From: Bacteroidales bacterium
Lineage (GTDB): Bacteria; Bacteroidota; Bacteroidia; Bacteroidales; F082
Length of the DNA stretch: 64,000 nucleotides
Direction of reading: 5' to 3'
NCBI GenBank assembly: GCA_021647205.1
Contig: JAKIVD010000004.1
Location: 62,001 to 126,000, forward strand
The notes under the pieces: model-generated
The model's database searches: none
What the model saw: only the letters and a program-made list of their open reading frames with translations
What the model was told of the DNA's origin: nothing
In this document: one piece after another, positions 1 to 8,303 of the stretch
How the letters are laid out: each line of letters begins with the position of its first letter
Position numbering within the stretch: the stretch's first letter is position 1
Program-made: the position numbers and the translations under genes

Positions 1-754
1 GATAAACTAAAATTTTTGAATGGCCGCTCACGGTAAATAAAGAGCGCAATTGTCCAATGTCTTCGTTTATTTCGATGGCCTTGATTTCTGTCCGGGGTAC
101 CAGGCAATCGCGGAGTTTGATGTTTTTAAACTCGATGGCATTTTGGATCATCTGGATTTCCTGGTCCAGTTCATCCGGTTGTTGCTCTCCCGGCAGGTAT
201 TCCTTCACATATTCCTCCAGGTCGATGGCGCTGAACTGATAACTATTGTTGGACAAATTCATCCTGAATACCTTTCTCAGTATGAATTCGGATAAACCAA
301 TGTAAAGGAGGATCAAAGGGTAAAAGAGGTAGTAGAACAACCAGACCGGCAACGCGAAAAATTTCAGAATGGCGTTGGGGTTGATCCGAAAAAGAATTTT
401 CGGGAAAAACTCGGCGGTAATTAGAATGATCAGGGTGGAAATCAATGTTTGAAAAAGAAGTACAACTACCTCGGTATGCATTGCTGCAGGAAGTGCACCG
501 ACAATAAGGGGTTCGAGCAAGCCCGCCATGGCAATGCCGTAAACAACAAGCGCAACATTATTTCCCAGTAGTAAAGCGCCGATAAAGCGGGAGGGGTTTT
601 TATAAAAAATGGACAATACCCGTGCCGGCAGTATATTTCGCTTGACATCCAATTGGTGCTTGAGGCGACTGGAGCTCACAAATGCAATCTCCATCCCGGA
701 AAAGAAACCGGAAAACAGCAGCATTAGGATGATGACCAGGCTGTATGAACCCAT
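1..754 (-). CDS. CNNM/HlyC-CorC family transporter, 3' end outside window
   Basis: The reading frame starts at the ATG complementary to 752-754 and runs off the left edge, giving about 251 residues. It opens MGSYSLVIILMLLFSGFFSG and continues through several hydrophobic segments typical of the DUF21/CNNM membrane domain (roughly residues 1-190). A soluble part follows that begins like a CBS domain (IKLRDCLVPRTEIKAIEI). Members of this family (CorC/HlyC, and GldE in gliding Bacteroidota) act at the inner membrane, often in Mg2+ or Co2+ transport. The CBS pair and CorC_HlyC domain would lie outside the window. It is the last visible gene of a minus-strand run coaX, OMP, TPR, lptC, this gene, and follows lptC by 28 bases. 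Whether it is GldE or a generic CorC paralogue cannot be decided from this part. Confidence 0.85.
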   Translation of the reverse strand, partial: MGSYSLVIILMLLFSGFFSGMEIAFVSSSRLKHQLDVKRNILPARVLSIFYKNPSRFIGALLLGNNVALVVYGIAMAGLLEPLIVGALPAAMHTEVVVLLFQTLISTLIILITAEFFPKILFRINPNAILKFFALPVWLFYYLFYPLILLYIGLSEFILRKVFRMNLSNNSYQFSAIDLEEYVKEYLPGEQQPDELDQEIQMIQNAIEFKNIKLRDCLVPRTEIKAIEINEDIGQLRSLFTVSGHSKILVY

Positions 755-782
755 TGCTTAATAGTTTTGAGAAAATAAAATA

Positions 783-1349
783 TCAATCGACCGGCACACT
801 GTCATCTTCAATCTCAATATCGGCTTTAAATTTGATGATCTCTCTTTTGCCAAACGATTCATTGGCCCACATGCTGTCGCCAAAAACAACCTTATCGGGA
901 GAAGTTATTTTCACGAAAGTATTGGAATAAATGATTTTTTTTCTTTGGTCCCAGATCAGGTTTTCCGTTCTCAGCTCTTCCTGTTTTTCAAAATTAACCA
1001 CCACCACATCGTTCCGGGCACGGATTATTTTTTGTTTCTCGTAATTGACGCCATAATTTGCCCGCAAAAAAGAAACCTGTATGCCGCTGTCATTGTAGAA
1101 AGCAACTTCAAATCCTTCCGGAAACTCAATGTAGGGGTCTTTCCCTTCGTATTTGTGCATCACCGGGCTTTTCAGGACAATTTGCAAATAACCAGAATCT
1201 GTGCGCTCATATTCAATATTGTAGGCCGAAAGCAAGGGTAAGGTATCGTTTTTCGCAAACTCCTTGACACTTGAGATTGAGTTCTCGCAAGAAAAAAGCA
1301 TCACCACAACCAGGGCCATGACGATGCTTTTAATGATTTTAACGTACAT
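783..1349 (-). CDS. lptC: LPS export ABC transporter periplasmic protein LptC
   Basis: A 188-residue protein with a lipoprotein-like leader (short basic start, hydrophobic stretch, then FSCENS, so Cys about residue 21 may be lipidated). The C-terminal half reads ENLIWDQRKKIIYSNTF followed by VKITSPDKVVFGDSM, the typical LptC/OstA-like repeat ending in a note about the written gain-of-function element. LptC bridges the LptBFG inner-membrane transporter to LptA and moves lipopolysaccharide across the periplasm. It lies 18 bases after the TPR gene and 28 before the CorC-like gene, so co-transcription is likely. Many Bacteroidota carry the same order coaX, OMP, TPR, lptC, corC. LptC proteins diverge strongly, so the call rests on size, leader, position and the C-terminal motif. 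Confidence 0.8.
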   Translation of the reverse strand: MYVKIIKSIVMALVVVMLFSCENSISSVKEFAKNDTLPLLSAYNIEYERTDSGYLQIVLKSPVMHKYEGKDPYIEFPEGFEVAFYNDSGIQVSFLRANYGVNYEKQKIIRARNDVVVVNFEKQEELRTENLIWDQRKKIIYSNTFVKITSPDKVVFGDSMWANESFGKREIIKFKADIEIEDDSVPVD

Positions 1350-1367
1350 TTTTTCAGGATAAAACCG

Positions 1368-2762
1368 CTATTTTGCCGGTCTGATTTTGGTGTCCCTGTT
1401 AATCCAGCACCCTACCGTGTAAGTGTCTCCTTCGGTTAAGCCGTAAAAGAACAATAATTCGGTTGGCGGGAAATATACACTGTAGGTGTTAATTTTTTTG
1501 TTCATTTCATCAGTTATCGAGGGGTCAACCTTTTTGGCTTTAATGTACATGTCAACAGCAGCCCAGTAGGCCACTTTTTTGGTTAAATCATTGTCGCCAC
1601 ATTTAGAAGCGCTGATCGCATACAAATCGCCGATAAATGCCCAGGGTTCGCCCCATTTCGGGTTAATCTCAGCTGCTTTCAACGCATACTTCCTCGATTC
1701 GGGCAGGCGGTCCAGTGCACGATAGGTTTGGGCCAGGTAGATGTAAGCATCGTCCGCTTTTTCAAGGTTTTCCATGTGGCAGGCTTCCTCCATATAAGTG
1801 ATGGCTTCTTTGTATCGTTTTTGGTTAATCAACATTTTCCCAATCAGATAGGCAGACTCAGGTGATGGGTCAAGTTTGTGCAATTCTACAATAGTTTCAA
1901 AATACAAGGGTGCGTCATTGCATTTTTTCTTGTCAAGGATTTTTGAGATTTTCTTGAGCAAATCAACATCGTCTGGTGCCTGGTCAAACTTTTTCTGGTA
2001 GATGCGTACCAAATCGGTGCAATTGGCGAAAGGCTCGAACGTGTTCTCAATATTGCCTTTGATATTCCGGTATTCTTCTTCCTTTTTGGTATTGCCTTCC
2101 TGCATGTACCTTCTGATTCTGAGGCCCAGGTAATCACTGAGCATGTCGTATGTGTCAACTACAGCCGCAGTGTCGGTATCCCCTTTTTGTGCCATTTTGG
2201 TAACAGCCCTGAAAAAATATACGAACACCGGGCCGGCAGAATTTTCTTTTTCCAGATCAACGGACTGTTTCAATATAGTGTAGGCTTCCAGATAGTTGTT
2301 TGGCTTTAGTTTGTAGAGGTCGACGCCTTTTCGTCCCAGAAGACTGCCAACCTGTGACTTATCTGTTTTGTATTTTAAGGGGAAATACTTAATGCGTGCA
2401 TCATACACCATCATCATGGTGTCGATGTAAGCGTTTTTTTCGTCGTTGTCTTTGGCGGTTTTAATCAAATAATGCAGCATTTTAACACCATCGATATAAA
2501 TATTCTGACTTGCCCTGGGACATGTCTGGTAAACTTTGCGCCATGAAACAATTGCGTCGTTGATGGCTGAGTTTTTATAACCGCTGCCTTTCCATTGCTT
2601 GTAAAATTCGCGGTAAAGCGAAAGGTTCATCACGCAATTGACAGAATCTTTCCCATATTTTGAGCCATCATCCTGCGGTTTGGTTATCGTCGCTCCGTAA
2701 AGGCTGAATGACATCATGCCAATCCCTAATCCTGCCAGCACTATTAAATACTTTAGTTTCAT
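1368..2762 (-). CDS. exported tetratricopeptide repeat protein
   Basis: I chose the ATG at 2760-2762 because it gives a clean signal peptide (MKLKYLIVLAGLGIGMMSFS, then LYGATITKP); a longer frame to 2816 would run into the upstream gene. The product has 464 residues. After an N-terminal helical region, residues about 285-410 hold at least three TPR units, e.g. ESAYLIGKMLINQKRYKEAI and DAYIYLAQTYRALDRLPESR. TPR proteins act as scaffolds; a periplasmic or outer-membrane role is inferred from the leader and from neighbours lptC and an outer-membrane protein. No enzymatic motif is visible. It sits 26 bases after the OMP gene in the same operon-like run. The exact function is unknown. Confidence 0.8.
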   Translation of the reverse strand: MKLKYLIVLAGLGIGMMSFSLYGATITKPQDDGSKYGKDSVNCVMNLSLYREFYKQWKGSGYKNSAINDAIVSWRKVYQTCPRASQNIYIDGVKMLHYLIKTAKDNDEKNAYIDTMMMVYDARIKYFPLKYKTDKSQVGSLLGRKGVDLYKLKPNNYLEAYTILKQSVDLEKENSAGPVFVYFFRAVTKMAQKGDTDTAAVVDTYDMLSDYLGLRIRRYMQEGNTKKEEEYRNIKGNIENTFEPFANCTDLVRIYQKKFDQAPDDVDLLKKISKILDKKKCNDAPLYFETIVELHKLDPSPESAYLIGKMLINQKRYKEAITYMEEACHMENLEKADDAYIYLAQTYRALDRLPESRKYALKAAEINPKWGEPWAFIGDLYAISASKCGDNDLTKKVAYWAAVDMYIKAKKVDPSITDEMNKKINTYSVYFPPTELLFFYGLTEGDTYTVGCWINRDTKIRPAK

Positions 2763-2788
2763 AATTATAAAGGCTTTATTACTAAGTG

Positions 2789-4069
2789 TTACTGAAATTT
2801 CCTCTTGTGGAACCAATATTCGTTGATGGAAACTCCAAATGTAAAATTAACAAAATTTTCCTGAATCAGATTATCTTTTGTCGTTCCACGTTTTCCTATT
2901 TCAATGCCCAGATCAAGTGTTGTTCTCGATTTCTTCAATGGGAAAGTAAGTCCAAAACTTATGCCAAACTCATTTATTGGGTTGTTGGCGATACTTAGAT
3001 AAGATTTGTTGTACCTCATGCCGAGGCGGTATGTCATACGTGTAAACAGGGAAGAGATACTGGTGTGTTTTGGCCTGAACTCGCCACCCAGCGCAAAGCG
3101 CCATGAATTATTAAGTGTGTCGAGAACCCCAAAACCTTCGAACCTTTCCCAGTTTTGCCATTCAAAGTCTGCACCGATCAACCAACTTTCCCCGTTTTTA
3201 AAAGTGAAGCCAAAGCCCATCCTGTCAGGCAACAGAATCGTGCCCGTTTCTTCGGGCTGGTAAGCAATGGTATCTTTCACAACTTCGACGCTACCATCGG
3301 TGGCACCTGAGATTGTGGTCGCCAGGTAAGCACGGGTTGCGCTCAACTGTATAGAGTTTGCATACACCAGGCCAATGGTTAACTTTTTGGTTTTGTTAAA
3401 ATGAATATCGTATTGCAAACCATAGTCAAAAATAAAATCCCCCCCCCTGACTATCGACTCTGTTTTTGTTCCAAGGATAAGAATTGAGTCAGGAAAATTA
3501 ATAATACTCCTTCTTCTTGATTCGCCAAACAGATAAGTCGTATTGATGCCTGCCCTGAAGTTTTTCCCGATATTAAAAGCATTTCCCCAAAAAAACTGAT
3601 TTAAACCGCCATCGCCTTCGATGCTGTTTTCCACGTTGCTGAAGCCTTTAAGCTCAACAAGAATATTCACATCATAACCAATTTTACTGAAAGGCATCAT
3701 GCCAAGACTGGTTCTCCACCATTTAGTGACAGGAAACCCAAAATAAAGATAGTTCAGCGATGCAAAATAACCACTTTCGGAAAGTGTTGTGGTTTTCAGG
3801 CTTTTGAAATCGGCAAAAATCCCCACATCGAAAACGAAGGTAGCCGAATCGAAGGCCCCGTAGGAAGCCGGGTTGGCCGGGTTAACCATGGTTGGGTTGG
3901 CGTAGCCGATGGAAATGCCCCCCATTGCAAGTAGGGCGGTGTTGTTGTTTTTTCCATACAATTCACCCAGTCCGTATCGCGAATAGGGTGAATTGATTCT
4001 TGTTTGGGCACTCGCACCCAACACAAAAAAAAGTAAAATTGGCAGTATGCCCGTCTTAAGTATCTTCAT
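2789..4069 (-). CDS. outer-membrane beta-barrel protein, FadL-like appearance
   Basis: A 426-residue protein starting at ATG 4067-4069 (an in-frame TTG lies 9 bases upstream). The leader MKILKTGILPILLFFVLGASA ends in a typical signal peptidase I site before QTRINSPYSRYGLGELYG, a beginning common in Bacteroidota outer-membrane proteins. The rest alternates hydrophobic and polar residues with many aromatic positions and ends in FTFGVSINEYWFHKRKFQ, as in barrels. The first 14 bases overlap the 3' end of coaX, so translation is probably coupled. The substrate is unknown. Resemblance to FadL/OMPP1 transport proteins is an impression from the pattern, not a motif match. Confidence 0.75.
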   Translation of the reverse strand: MKILKTGILPILLFFVLGASAQTRINSPYSRYGLGELYGKNNNTALLAMGGISIGYANPTMVNPANPASYGAFDSATFVFDVGIFADFKSLKTTTLSESGYFASLNYLYFGFPVTKWWRTSLGMMPFSKIGYDVNILVELKGFSNVENSIEGDGGLNQFFWGNAFNIGKNFRAGINTTYLFGESRRRSIINFPDSILILGTKTESIVRGGDFIFDYGLQYDIHFNKTKKLTIGLVYANSIQLSATRAYLATTISGATDGSVEVVKDTIAYQPEETGTILLPDRMGFGFTFKNGESWLIGADFEWQNWERFEGFGVLDTLNNSWRFALGGEFRPKHTSISSLFTRMTYRLGMRYNKSYLSIANNPINEFGISFGLTFPLKKSRTTLDLGIEIGKRGTTKDNLIQENFVNFTFGVSINEYWFHKRKFQ

Positions 4070-4790
4070 TAAAATCAAGGATTCTCATTAATCCCAGCAG
4101 AACTAAATTTGGGGCTGCAAAGATGTTATTTTTTAAGTACTTATCAAAATATTTATTATCCCCTCCGCAAATCAGGGTTTGAAGGGCTGAAAATTCGGCA
4201 TCGTATTTACTGATGATTCCGTCAACCTCTTGAAGCACACCATTTAGCACACCGCTTAAGATAGACTTCTCGGTGGTATCCCCAATCAGGTTTACTTCGT
4301 TCTCAGCCTTTGTTTTAACCAACGGTAAGCGGCCGGTGAAAGTATGCAGGGCTTCAAATCTCATTTGAATGCCCGGGCTGATGCCACCACCAAGGTATTC
4401 CCCACTTGCATTCAGCAGGTCGTAAGTGATACTCGTCCCGGCATCGAGTACCAGAATGTTTCTTCCCGGGAAGAATCCTTGTGCACCGGCAACTGCAGCA
4501 AGGCGGTCTTTGCCCAGTTTTTCGGGTGTTGCATATTTGTTTACAAAAGGAAGCGGGGTTTGGGCATTTAACAAAATAAATCCGGTCTTTTTACGGAGGT
4601 AACTTTCAAGCTCCCCGCTCCCCTCGCGTACACTCGAAAGAATGCAACGGCGAATGCCTTTGTATTTGTTGAGCAATTGGTCCGCAGTCTGCACCGTGAA
4701 ATCAGGGCTTCTCTGCAAATCAATCATTTGTTGCCCGTCGAAAACCGCTGACTTTACAAACGAATTACCAATATCAATTACCAGTTGCAT
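4056..4790 (-). CDS. coaX: type III pantothenate kinase
   Basis: CoaX phosphorylates pantothenate, the first step of coenzyme A synthesis, in the cytoplasm. The 244-residue frame starts at ATG 4788-4790; an in-frame TTG 9 bases upstream is less likely. Family signatures are all present: the N-terminal ATP motif DIGNSFVKSAVFDG (residues about 6-19), GKDRLAAVAGA, VLDAGTSITYDLL with the catalytic Asp, GGGISPGIQMRFEALHTFTG, and GDTTEKSILSGVLNG. It is first in the minus-strand run leading to lptC and the CorC-like gene. A -7 element (TACTTTTGC on the minus strand) lies at 4810-4818, about 20 bases before the start codon, divergent from the tRNA-Phe promoter. panB of the same pathway lies near 29 kb. 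Confidence 0.95.
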   Translation of the reverse strand: MQLVIDIGNSFVKSAVFDGQQMIDLQRSPDFTVQTADQLLNKYKGIRRCILSSVREGSGELESYLRKKTGFILLNAQTPLPFVNKYATPEKLGKDRLAAVAGAQGFFPGRNILVLDAGTSITYDLLNASGEYLGGGISPGIQMRFEALHTFTGRLPLVKTKAENEVNLIGDTTEKSILSGVLNGVLQEVDGIISKYDAEFSALQTLICGGDNKYFDKYLKNNIFAAPNLVLLGLMRILDFNEDT

Positions 4791-4809
4791 CCTCACCAAT
4801 TAAGTTGTT

Positions 4810-4818
4810 GCAAAAGTA
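4810..4818 (-). promoter_or_regulatory. -7 promoter element for the coaX run
   Basis: On the minus strand the bases read TACTTTTGC, a perfect match to the Bacteroidota -7 consensus TAnnTTTGC, 20 bases before the coaX ATG. No convincing TTTG -33 box was seen at the usual spacing. Confidence 0.55.
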
Positions 4819-4876
4819 AGCTTATGTAAATTGGTGAAAGTAAAAATTAAGAATTTTTGAGAAAAATTAATTGATG

Positions 4877-4909
4877 TTTTTGTCAGCTAAAAAAAATGTT
4901 TACTTTTGC
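4877..4909 (+). promoter_or_regulatory. Bacteroidota-type promoter for tRNA-Phe
   Basis: TTTTTG at 4877-4882 (-33), an 18-base spacer, and TACTTTTGC at 4901-4909 (-7). The same two boxes with the same spacer recur in front of tRNA-Pro at 21346-21378, which supports both. Confidence 0.8.
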
Positions 4910-4925
4910 ACCTCCAAAAATTACT

Positions 4926-4998
<73 letters not shown>

Positions 4999-5012
4999 CT
5001 GCTTCAAAATTG

Positions 5013-5050
5013 AAAAACCCTCATTGCTTTTTTCAATGAGGGTTTTTTTT
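5013..5050 (+). terminator. intrinsic terminator after tRNA-Phe
   Basis: Inverted repeat AAACCCTCATTG / CAATGAGGGTTT with a short T-rich loop and a run of eight T residues. Confidence 0.9.
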
Positions 5051-5205
5051 GCTCCCGTTTTTTCTCAAAAACCTGTCTGAATAAAACCAACAAATATTGA
5101 TTTCCCCATTATATTATTCTTGTCGTTTCAAAAAGCATAAGGTGTGTTTGGCAAAATCCATCATTAAAAGAACGACCTTTGCAAATTATTCAACACAAAT
5201 ATTTT

Positions 5206-6960
5206 ATGAACAACTTTACTGAAACCGGACTTGCTGACGTACTGCTTAAGGCTGTCAGCGAACTGGGTTTCGAAAAACCAACGCCTATCCAGGCGAAGAC
5301 AATACCCCATTTATTAAACTCCGGGCAGGACCTGATTGCTTTTGCCCAGACAGGGACTGGTAAAACAGCGGCTTTTGGTTTGCCTGCGCTCCACCTGACC
5401 CAGGTAGAAGACCGCAGAACGCAAACTTTAGTCCTCTGCCCGACAAGGGAGCTCTGTATGCAAATTACAAAGGACCTGACGAATTACTCAAAGTATATGA
5501 AAGGTGTCAATATCGTGGCTGTTTACGGCGGGTCGAGTGCCGATGTGCAAATAAAAGCTTTGAACAAAGGTGCCCAGGTTGTGGTGGCTACTCCAGGCAG
5601 GGCCAAAGATTTAATTAACCGGAGGAAGCTGAAGCTCGCCACCCTTGATCGCGTGGTGCTTGACGAAGCCGACGAGATGCTCAGTATGGGATTCAAGGAG
5701 GATTTGGATGCTATTTTGTCAAAAATGCCCGGCAGTAGACAAACCCTGCTGTTTTCGGCAACCATGTCGAAAGAGGTAATGGGCATTACCGGTAAATACA
5801 TGAACAATCCGGTCGAACTTTCTGCCACACAAATGAATACGGTGGCTGTCAACGTCAACCACCAGTATTATATGGTGCATGCCAGGGACAGGTACGAAGT
5901 CATTAAACGGATTGCCGACATCAACCCAAATATTTACGGGATTGTCTTTTGCCGAACACGCCGCGAAACCAAAGAAGTTGCAAGCAAGTTGATGAATGAC
6001 GCTTACAATGCCGACGCCCTTCACGGGGACTTGTCACAGGCACAGCGCGATGAAGTGATGAACCGTTTCAGGACACGCCAGTTACAACTTCTGGTAGCCA
6101 CTGATGTAGCTGCACGCGGTCTGGATGTCAACAACCTCACGCACATCATCAACTTTAATTTACCCGATGACAACGAAATTTATATTCACCGTAGCGGAAG
6201 GACCGGAAGGGCAGGAAAAAGCGGGATTTCCATCGCCATTGTTCACACACGTGAGGGTAAACGAATCAAGGAAATTGAAAAAAAGTTTGGCATTAAGTTT
6301 TCAAAGGAACTTGTTCCCGGCGGCAAAGAAATCTGTACCAAACAACTCTACTCGCTCATTGATAAAATTGAAAAAGTTCAGGTTGATGAAAAACAAATCG
6401 GCCCTTTCATGCCGGCCATCTATAAAAAACTGGAATGGTTAAGCCGTGAAGAACTCATCAAACATTTTGTTTCTGCCGAATTTAACAGGTTTCTGGACTA
6501 TTATAAAAATGCCAAGGACATCAACGTTGACGAAAGCCAGGAACGCGGAAAAAAAGGCAAGCGGGAAAAAAGAAGCCGTGACGAAAGAAGGCAAACTGCT
6601 TTTACACGGATTTTTATCAATGCCGGTTCGAAAAATGACCTGACCCCTGCACGCCTGATTGGTGTAATTAATGAAGGTTTGCGATCGGGGGAAGCCGAAA
6701 TAGGGAAAATAGAAATTTTGCGGAAATTCTCCTTTTTTGAGATTGAAGACGGGATGGCTGTGAAGCTGATCGATGCTTTGAAAGGAAAGGATTTTGAGGG
6801 AATATCTTTGTCGCTGGAGGTTTCGCAGGAACGGCCGGAATTTGCCAACTACCAAAAAAGCAAATCGCCAAAGCACAAAGGATATAAAAACATGCGGGAC
6901 AAATGGAAGAAAGGAAAGGAGAAGCGAAGCGGCGGTGGAGGCAGGGGCCGCAGGAAATAA
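5206..6960 (+). CDS. DEAD-box RNA helicase with DbpA-like C-terminal domain
   Basis: An ATP-dependent RNA helicase of 584 residues. I start at ATG 5206 (MNNFTETGLAD), since the 9 residues upstream are not family-like. Motifs in order: Q motif FEKPTPIQAKTIP, Walker A AQTGTGKTAAF, PTRELCMQI, TPGRAKDL, DEAD, SAT, IVFCRTRRET, LHGDLSQAQRDEVM, VATDVAARGLDV and HRSGRTGRAGKSG. After a charged linker, FTRIFINAGSKNDLTPARLI through about residue 550 looks like the DbpA/CsdA RNA-binding RRM fold. The tail is very basic and Gly-rich (RSGGGGRGRRK). This layout matches CsdA/DbpA-type helicases used in ribosome assembly or cold adaptation; which of the two is not resolved. GACCTTTGC at 5174-5182 is a near-consensus -7 box. 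Confidence 0.93.
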   Translation: MNNFTETGLADVLLKAVSELGFEKPTPIQAKTIPHLLNSGQDLIAFAQTGTGKTAAFGLPALHLTQVEDRRTQTLVLCPTRELCMQITKDLTNYSKYMKGVNIVAVYGGSSADVQIKALNKGAQVVVATPGRAKDLINRRKLKLATLDRVVLDEADEMLSMGFKEDLDAILSKMPGSRQTLLFSATMSKEVMGITGKYMNNPVELSATQMNTVAVNVNHQYYMVHARDRYEVIKRIADINPNIYGIVFCRTRRETKEVASKLMNDAYNADALHGDLSQAQRDEVMNRFRTRQLQLLVATDVAARGLDVNNLTHIINFNLPDDNEIYIHRSGRTGRAGKSGISIAIVHTREGKRIKEIEKKFGIKFSKELVPGGKEICTKQLYSLIDKIEKVQVDEKQIGPFMPAIYKKLEWLSREELIKHFVSAEFNRFLDYYKNAKDINVDESQERGKKGKREKRSRDERRQTAFTRIFINAGSKNDLTPARLIGVINEGLRSGEAEIGKIEILRKFSFFEIEDGMAVKLIDALKGKDFEGISLSLEVSQERPEFANYQKSKSPKHKGYKNMRDKWKKGKEKRSGGGGRGRRK

Positions 6961-7084
6961 CCCCCCTGCTCCGGTCGATAAAATTCTCACCTTGGGCAAA
7001 CCTTTTACTGGAAATGAAAAGATTTCTGAAATTTCCGCAGTGGTATCTGCAGACAAAACAGACAATAGAATTCATTTGTTTGCG

Positions 7085-7092
7085 TACTTTTG
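7085..7092 (+). promoter_or_regulatory. -7 promoter element for the phosphofructokinase gene
   Basis: TACTTTTG, matching TAnnTTTG, 19 bases before the ATG at 7112. No -33 box at good spacing was identified. Confidence 0.5.
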
Positions 7093-7111
7093 ACCACACA
7101 ATTTTTAAGCA

Positions 7112-8206
7112 ATGAAACGCGCTTTAATCGTAACGGGCGGTGGTGATTGTCCCGGCTTAAATGCCGTTATCCGGGCCATTGTTCACCGGGCTTCCAAAGA
7201 AAACGACTGGGAAGTGCTGGGAAGTATCCAGGCTTTTAACGGCATACTTTGGGAACCTGTCGAAGTGGTTGTGCTTGACAACAAGAAAGTATCGGGCATC
7301 CATTTTCAGGGTGGAACCATCATCGAAACCACGAACAAAGGCGGACCTTTTGCCTGGCCGGTGAAGGACAGTAAAGGTAACTGGACCACTGTTGACCGCT
7401 CTGATGAGATGATCCGTAAATTACAGAATATGAATATTGATGCGGTAATCAATATTGGCGGCGACGGCTCCCAAAAAATTTCCCAAAAACTTTTCGAAAA
7501 AGGCCTTAATATAATTGGGGTCCCCAAAACCATCGACAACGATTTGTCGTCCACCGATTCTACCTTTGGCTTCCAGACCGCCGTTCAGATTGCCACCGAA
7601 GCTGTTGACAAACTGGTTACTACCGCGGCCAGCCATAACCGCGTATTCATGCTTGAAGTGATGGGCCGCGATGCGGGATGGATTGCCCTGAACACAGCCG
7701 TGGCCGGCGGTGCAGAAGTCTGCCTTATCCCCGAAATACCCTACGATATCCAAAAAGTAAAAGCGGCACTCGAAAGGCGCTTTAAGTTAGACCGTGGCTT
7801 TGCGGTGGTGGTGGTTTCCGAAGGGGCTTTCCCCAAAGGGGGGGGGGTGGTCAGCCAGCAAAGTGATGAGGTTGGTTACGAAAACAGGATACTGGGGGGC
7901 ATCGCAAGGCAGTTAATTGTCGAACTTAAAGAAGCCGGGTTTCAACACGATATGCGCGAAACAGTGCTCGGACACCTGCAGCGTGGCGGCGTACCTGTTG
8001 CTTACGACCGCGTACTGGCCGCACAATTTGGGGTGAAGGCATTCGAGATGGCCATGAATGGTGATTTTGGGAAAATGGTTTCTTATCGCTTACCCGACTT
8101 TGTAGCTGTTCCCCTGAAAGAAGCTATCGCCAAACCCAATTTGATAAAGAAAAAAGATGCGCTGGTGCAAACAGCCCGCGGATTGGGCATTTGCCTGGGG
8201 AATTGA
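7112..8206 (+). CDS. 6-phosphofructokinase, mixed-signature (group III type)
   Basis: Phosphorylates fructose 6-phosphate to the 1,6-bisphosphate, the committed step of glycolysis. The 364-residue protein shows TGGGDCPGLNAVI near the N terminus, GGDGS (116-120), PKTIDND (138-144) with the presumed catalytic Asp142, EVMGRDAGWIAL, and LGHLQRGGVP. In E. coli PfkA the positions equal to Gly119 and Lys139 here are both Gly (104 and 124); in pyrophosphate-dependent enzymes they are Asp and Lys. Gly plus Lys is the combination described for group III enzymes, many of which use ATP. The phosphoryl donor is therefore likely ATP but not certain. A terminator follows at 8240-8268. Confidence 0.93.
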   Translation: MKRALIVTGGGDCPGLNAVIRAIVHRASKENDWEVLGSIQAFNGILWEPVEVVVLDNKKVSGIHFQGGTIIETTNKGGPFAWPVKDSKGNWTTVDRSDEMIRKLQNMNIDAVINIGGDGSQKISQKLFEKGLNIIGVPKTIDNDLSSTDSTFGFQTAVQIATEAVDKLVTTAASHNRVFMLEVMGRDAGWIALNTAVAGGAEVCLIPEIPYDIQKVKAALERRFKLDRGFAVVVVSEGAFPKGGGVVSQQSDEVGYENRILGGIARQLIVELKEAGFQHDMRETVLGHLQRGGVPVAYDRVLAAQFGVKAFEMAMNGDFGKMVSYRLPDFVAVPLKEAIAKPNLIKKKDALVQTARGLGICLGN

Positions 8207-8239
8207 TCGGGGTGACTATATTCCGGTTCTTTGCGGTTA

Positions 8240-8268
8240 GGGTCGAACCCTTCTTCGACTCTTTTTTT
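8240..8268 (+). terminator. intrinsic terminator after phosphofructokinase
   Basis: 8-bp stem GGGTCGAA / TTCGACTC (one G-T) with a 6-base loop and seven T residues. The T run ends where the -7 box of the next gene begins. Confidence 0.8.
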
Positions 8269-8276
8269 ATTTTTGC
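8268..8276 (+). promoter_or_regulatory. -7 promoter element for the MscS gene
   Basis: TATTTTTGC, a perfect TAnnTTTGC match, 27 bases before the ATG at 8304. It abuts the upstream terminator, so this gene seems to be transcribed on its own. Confidence 0.5.
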
Positions 8277-8303
8277 AAATATATTAACTAACAAAATTTA
8301 CAA

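Noticed and set aside
6439-7065. 208-codon minus frame over the helicase 3' end
   Set aside because: Antisense to the basic tail and RNA-binding domain; no family-like segments.
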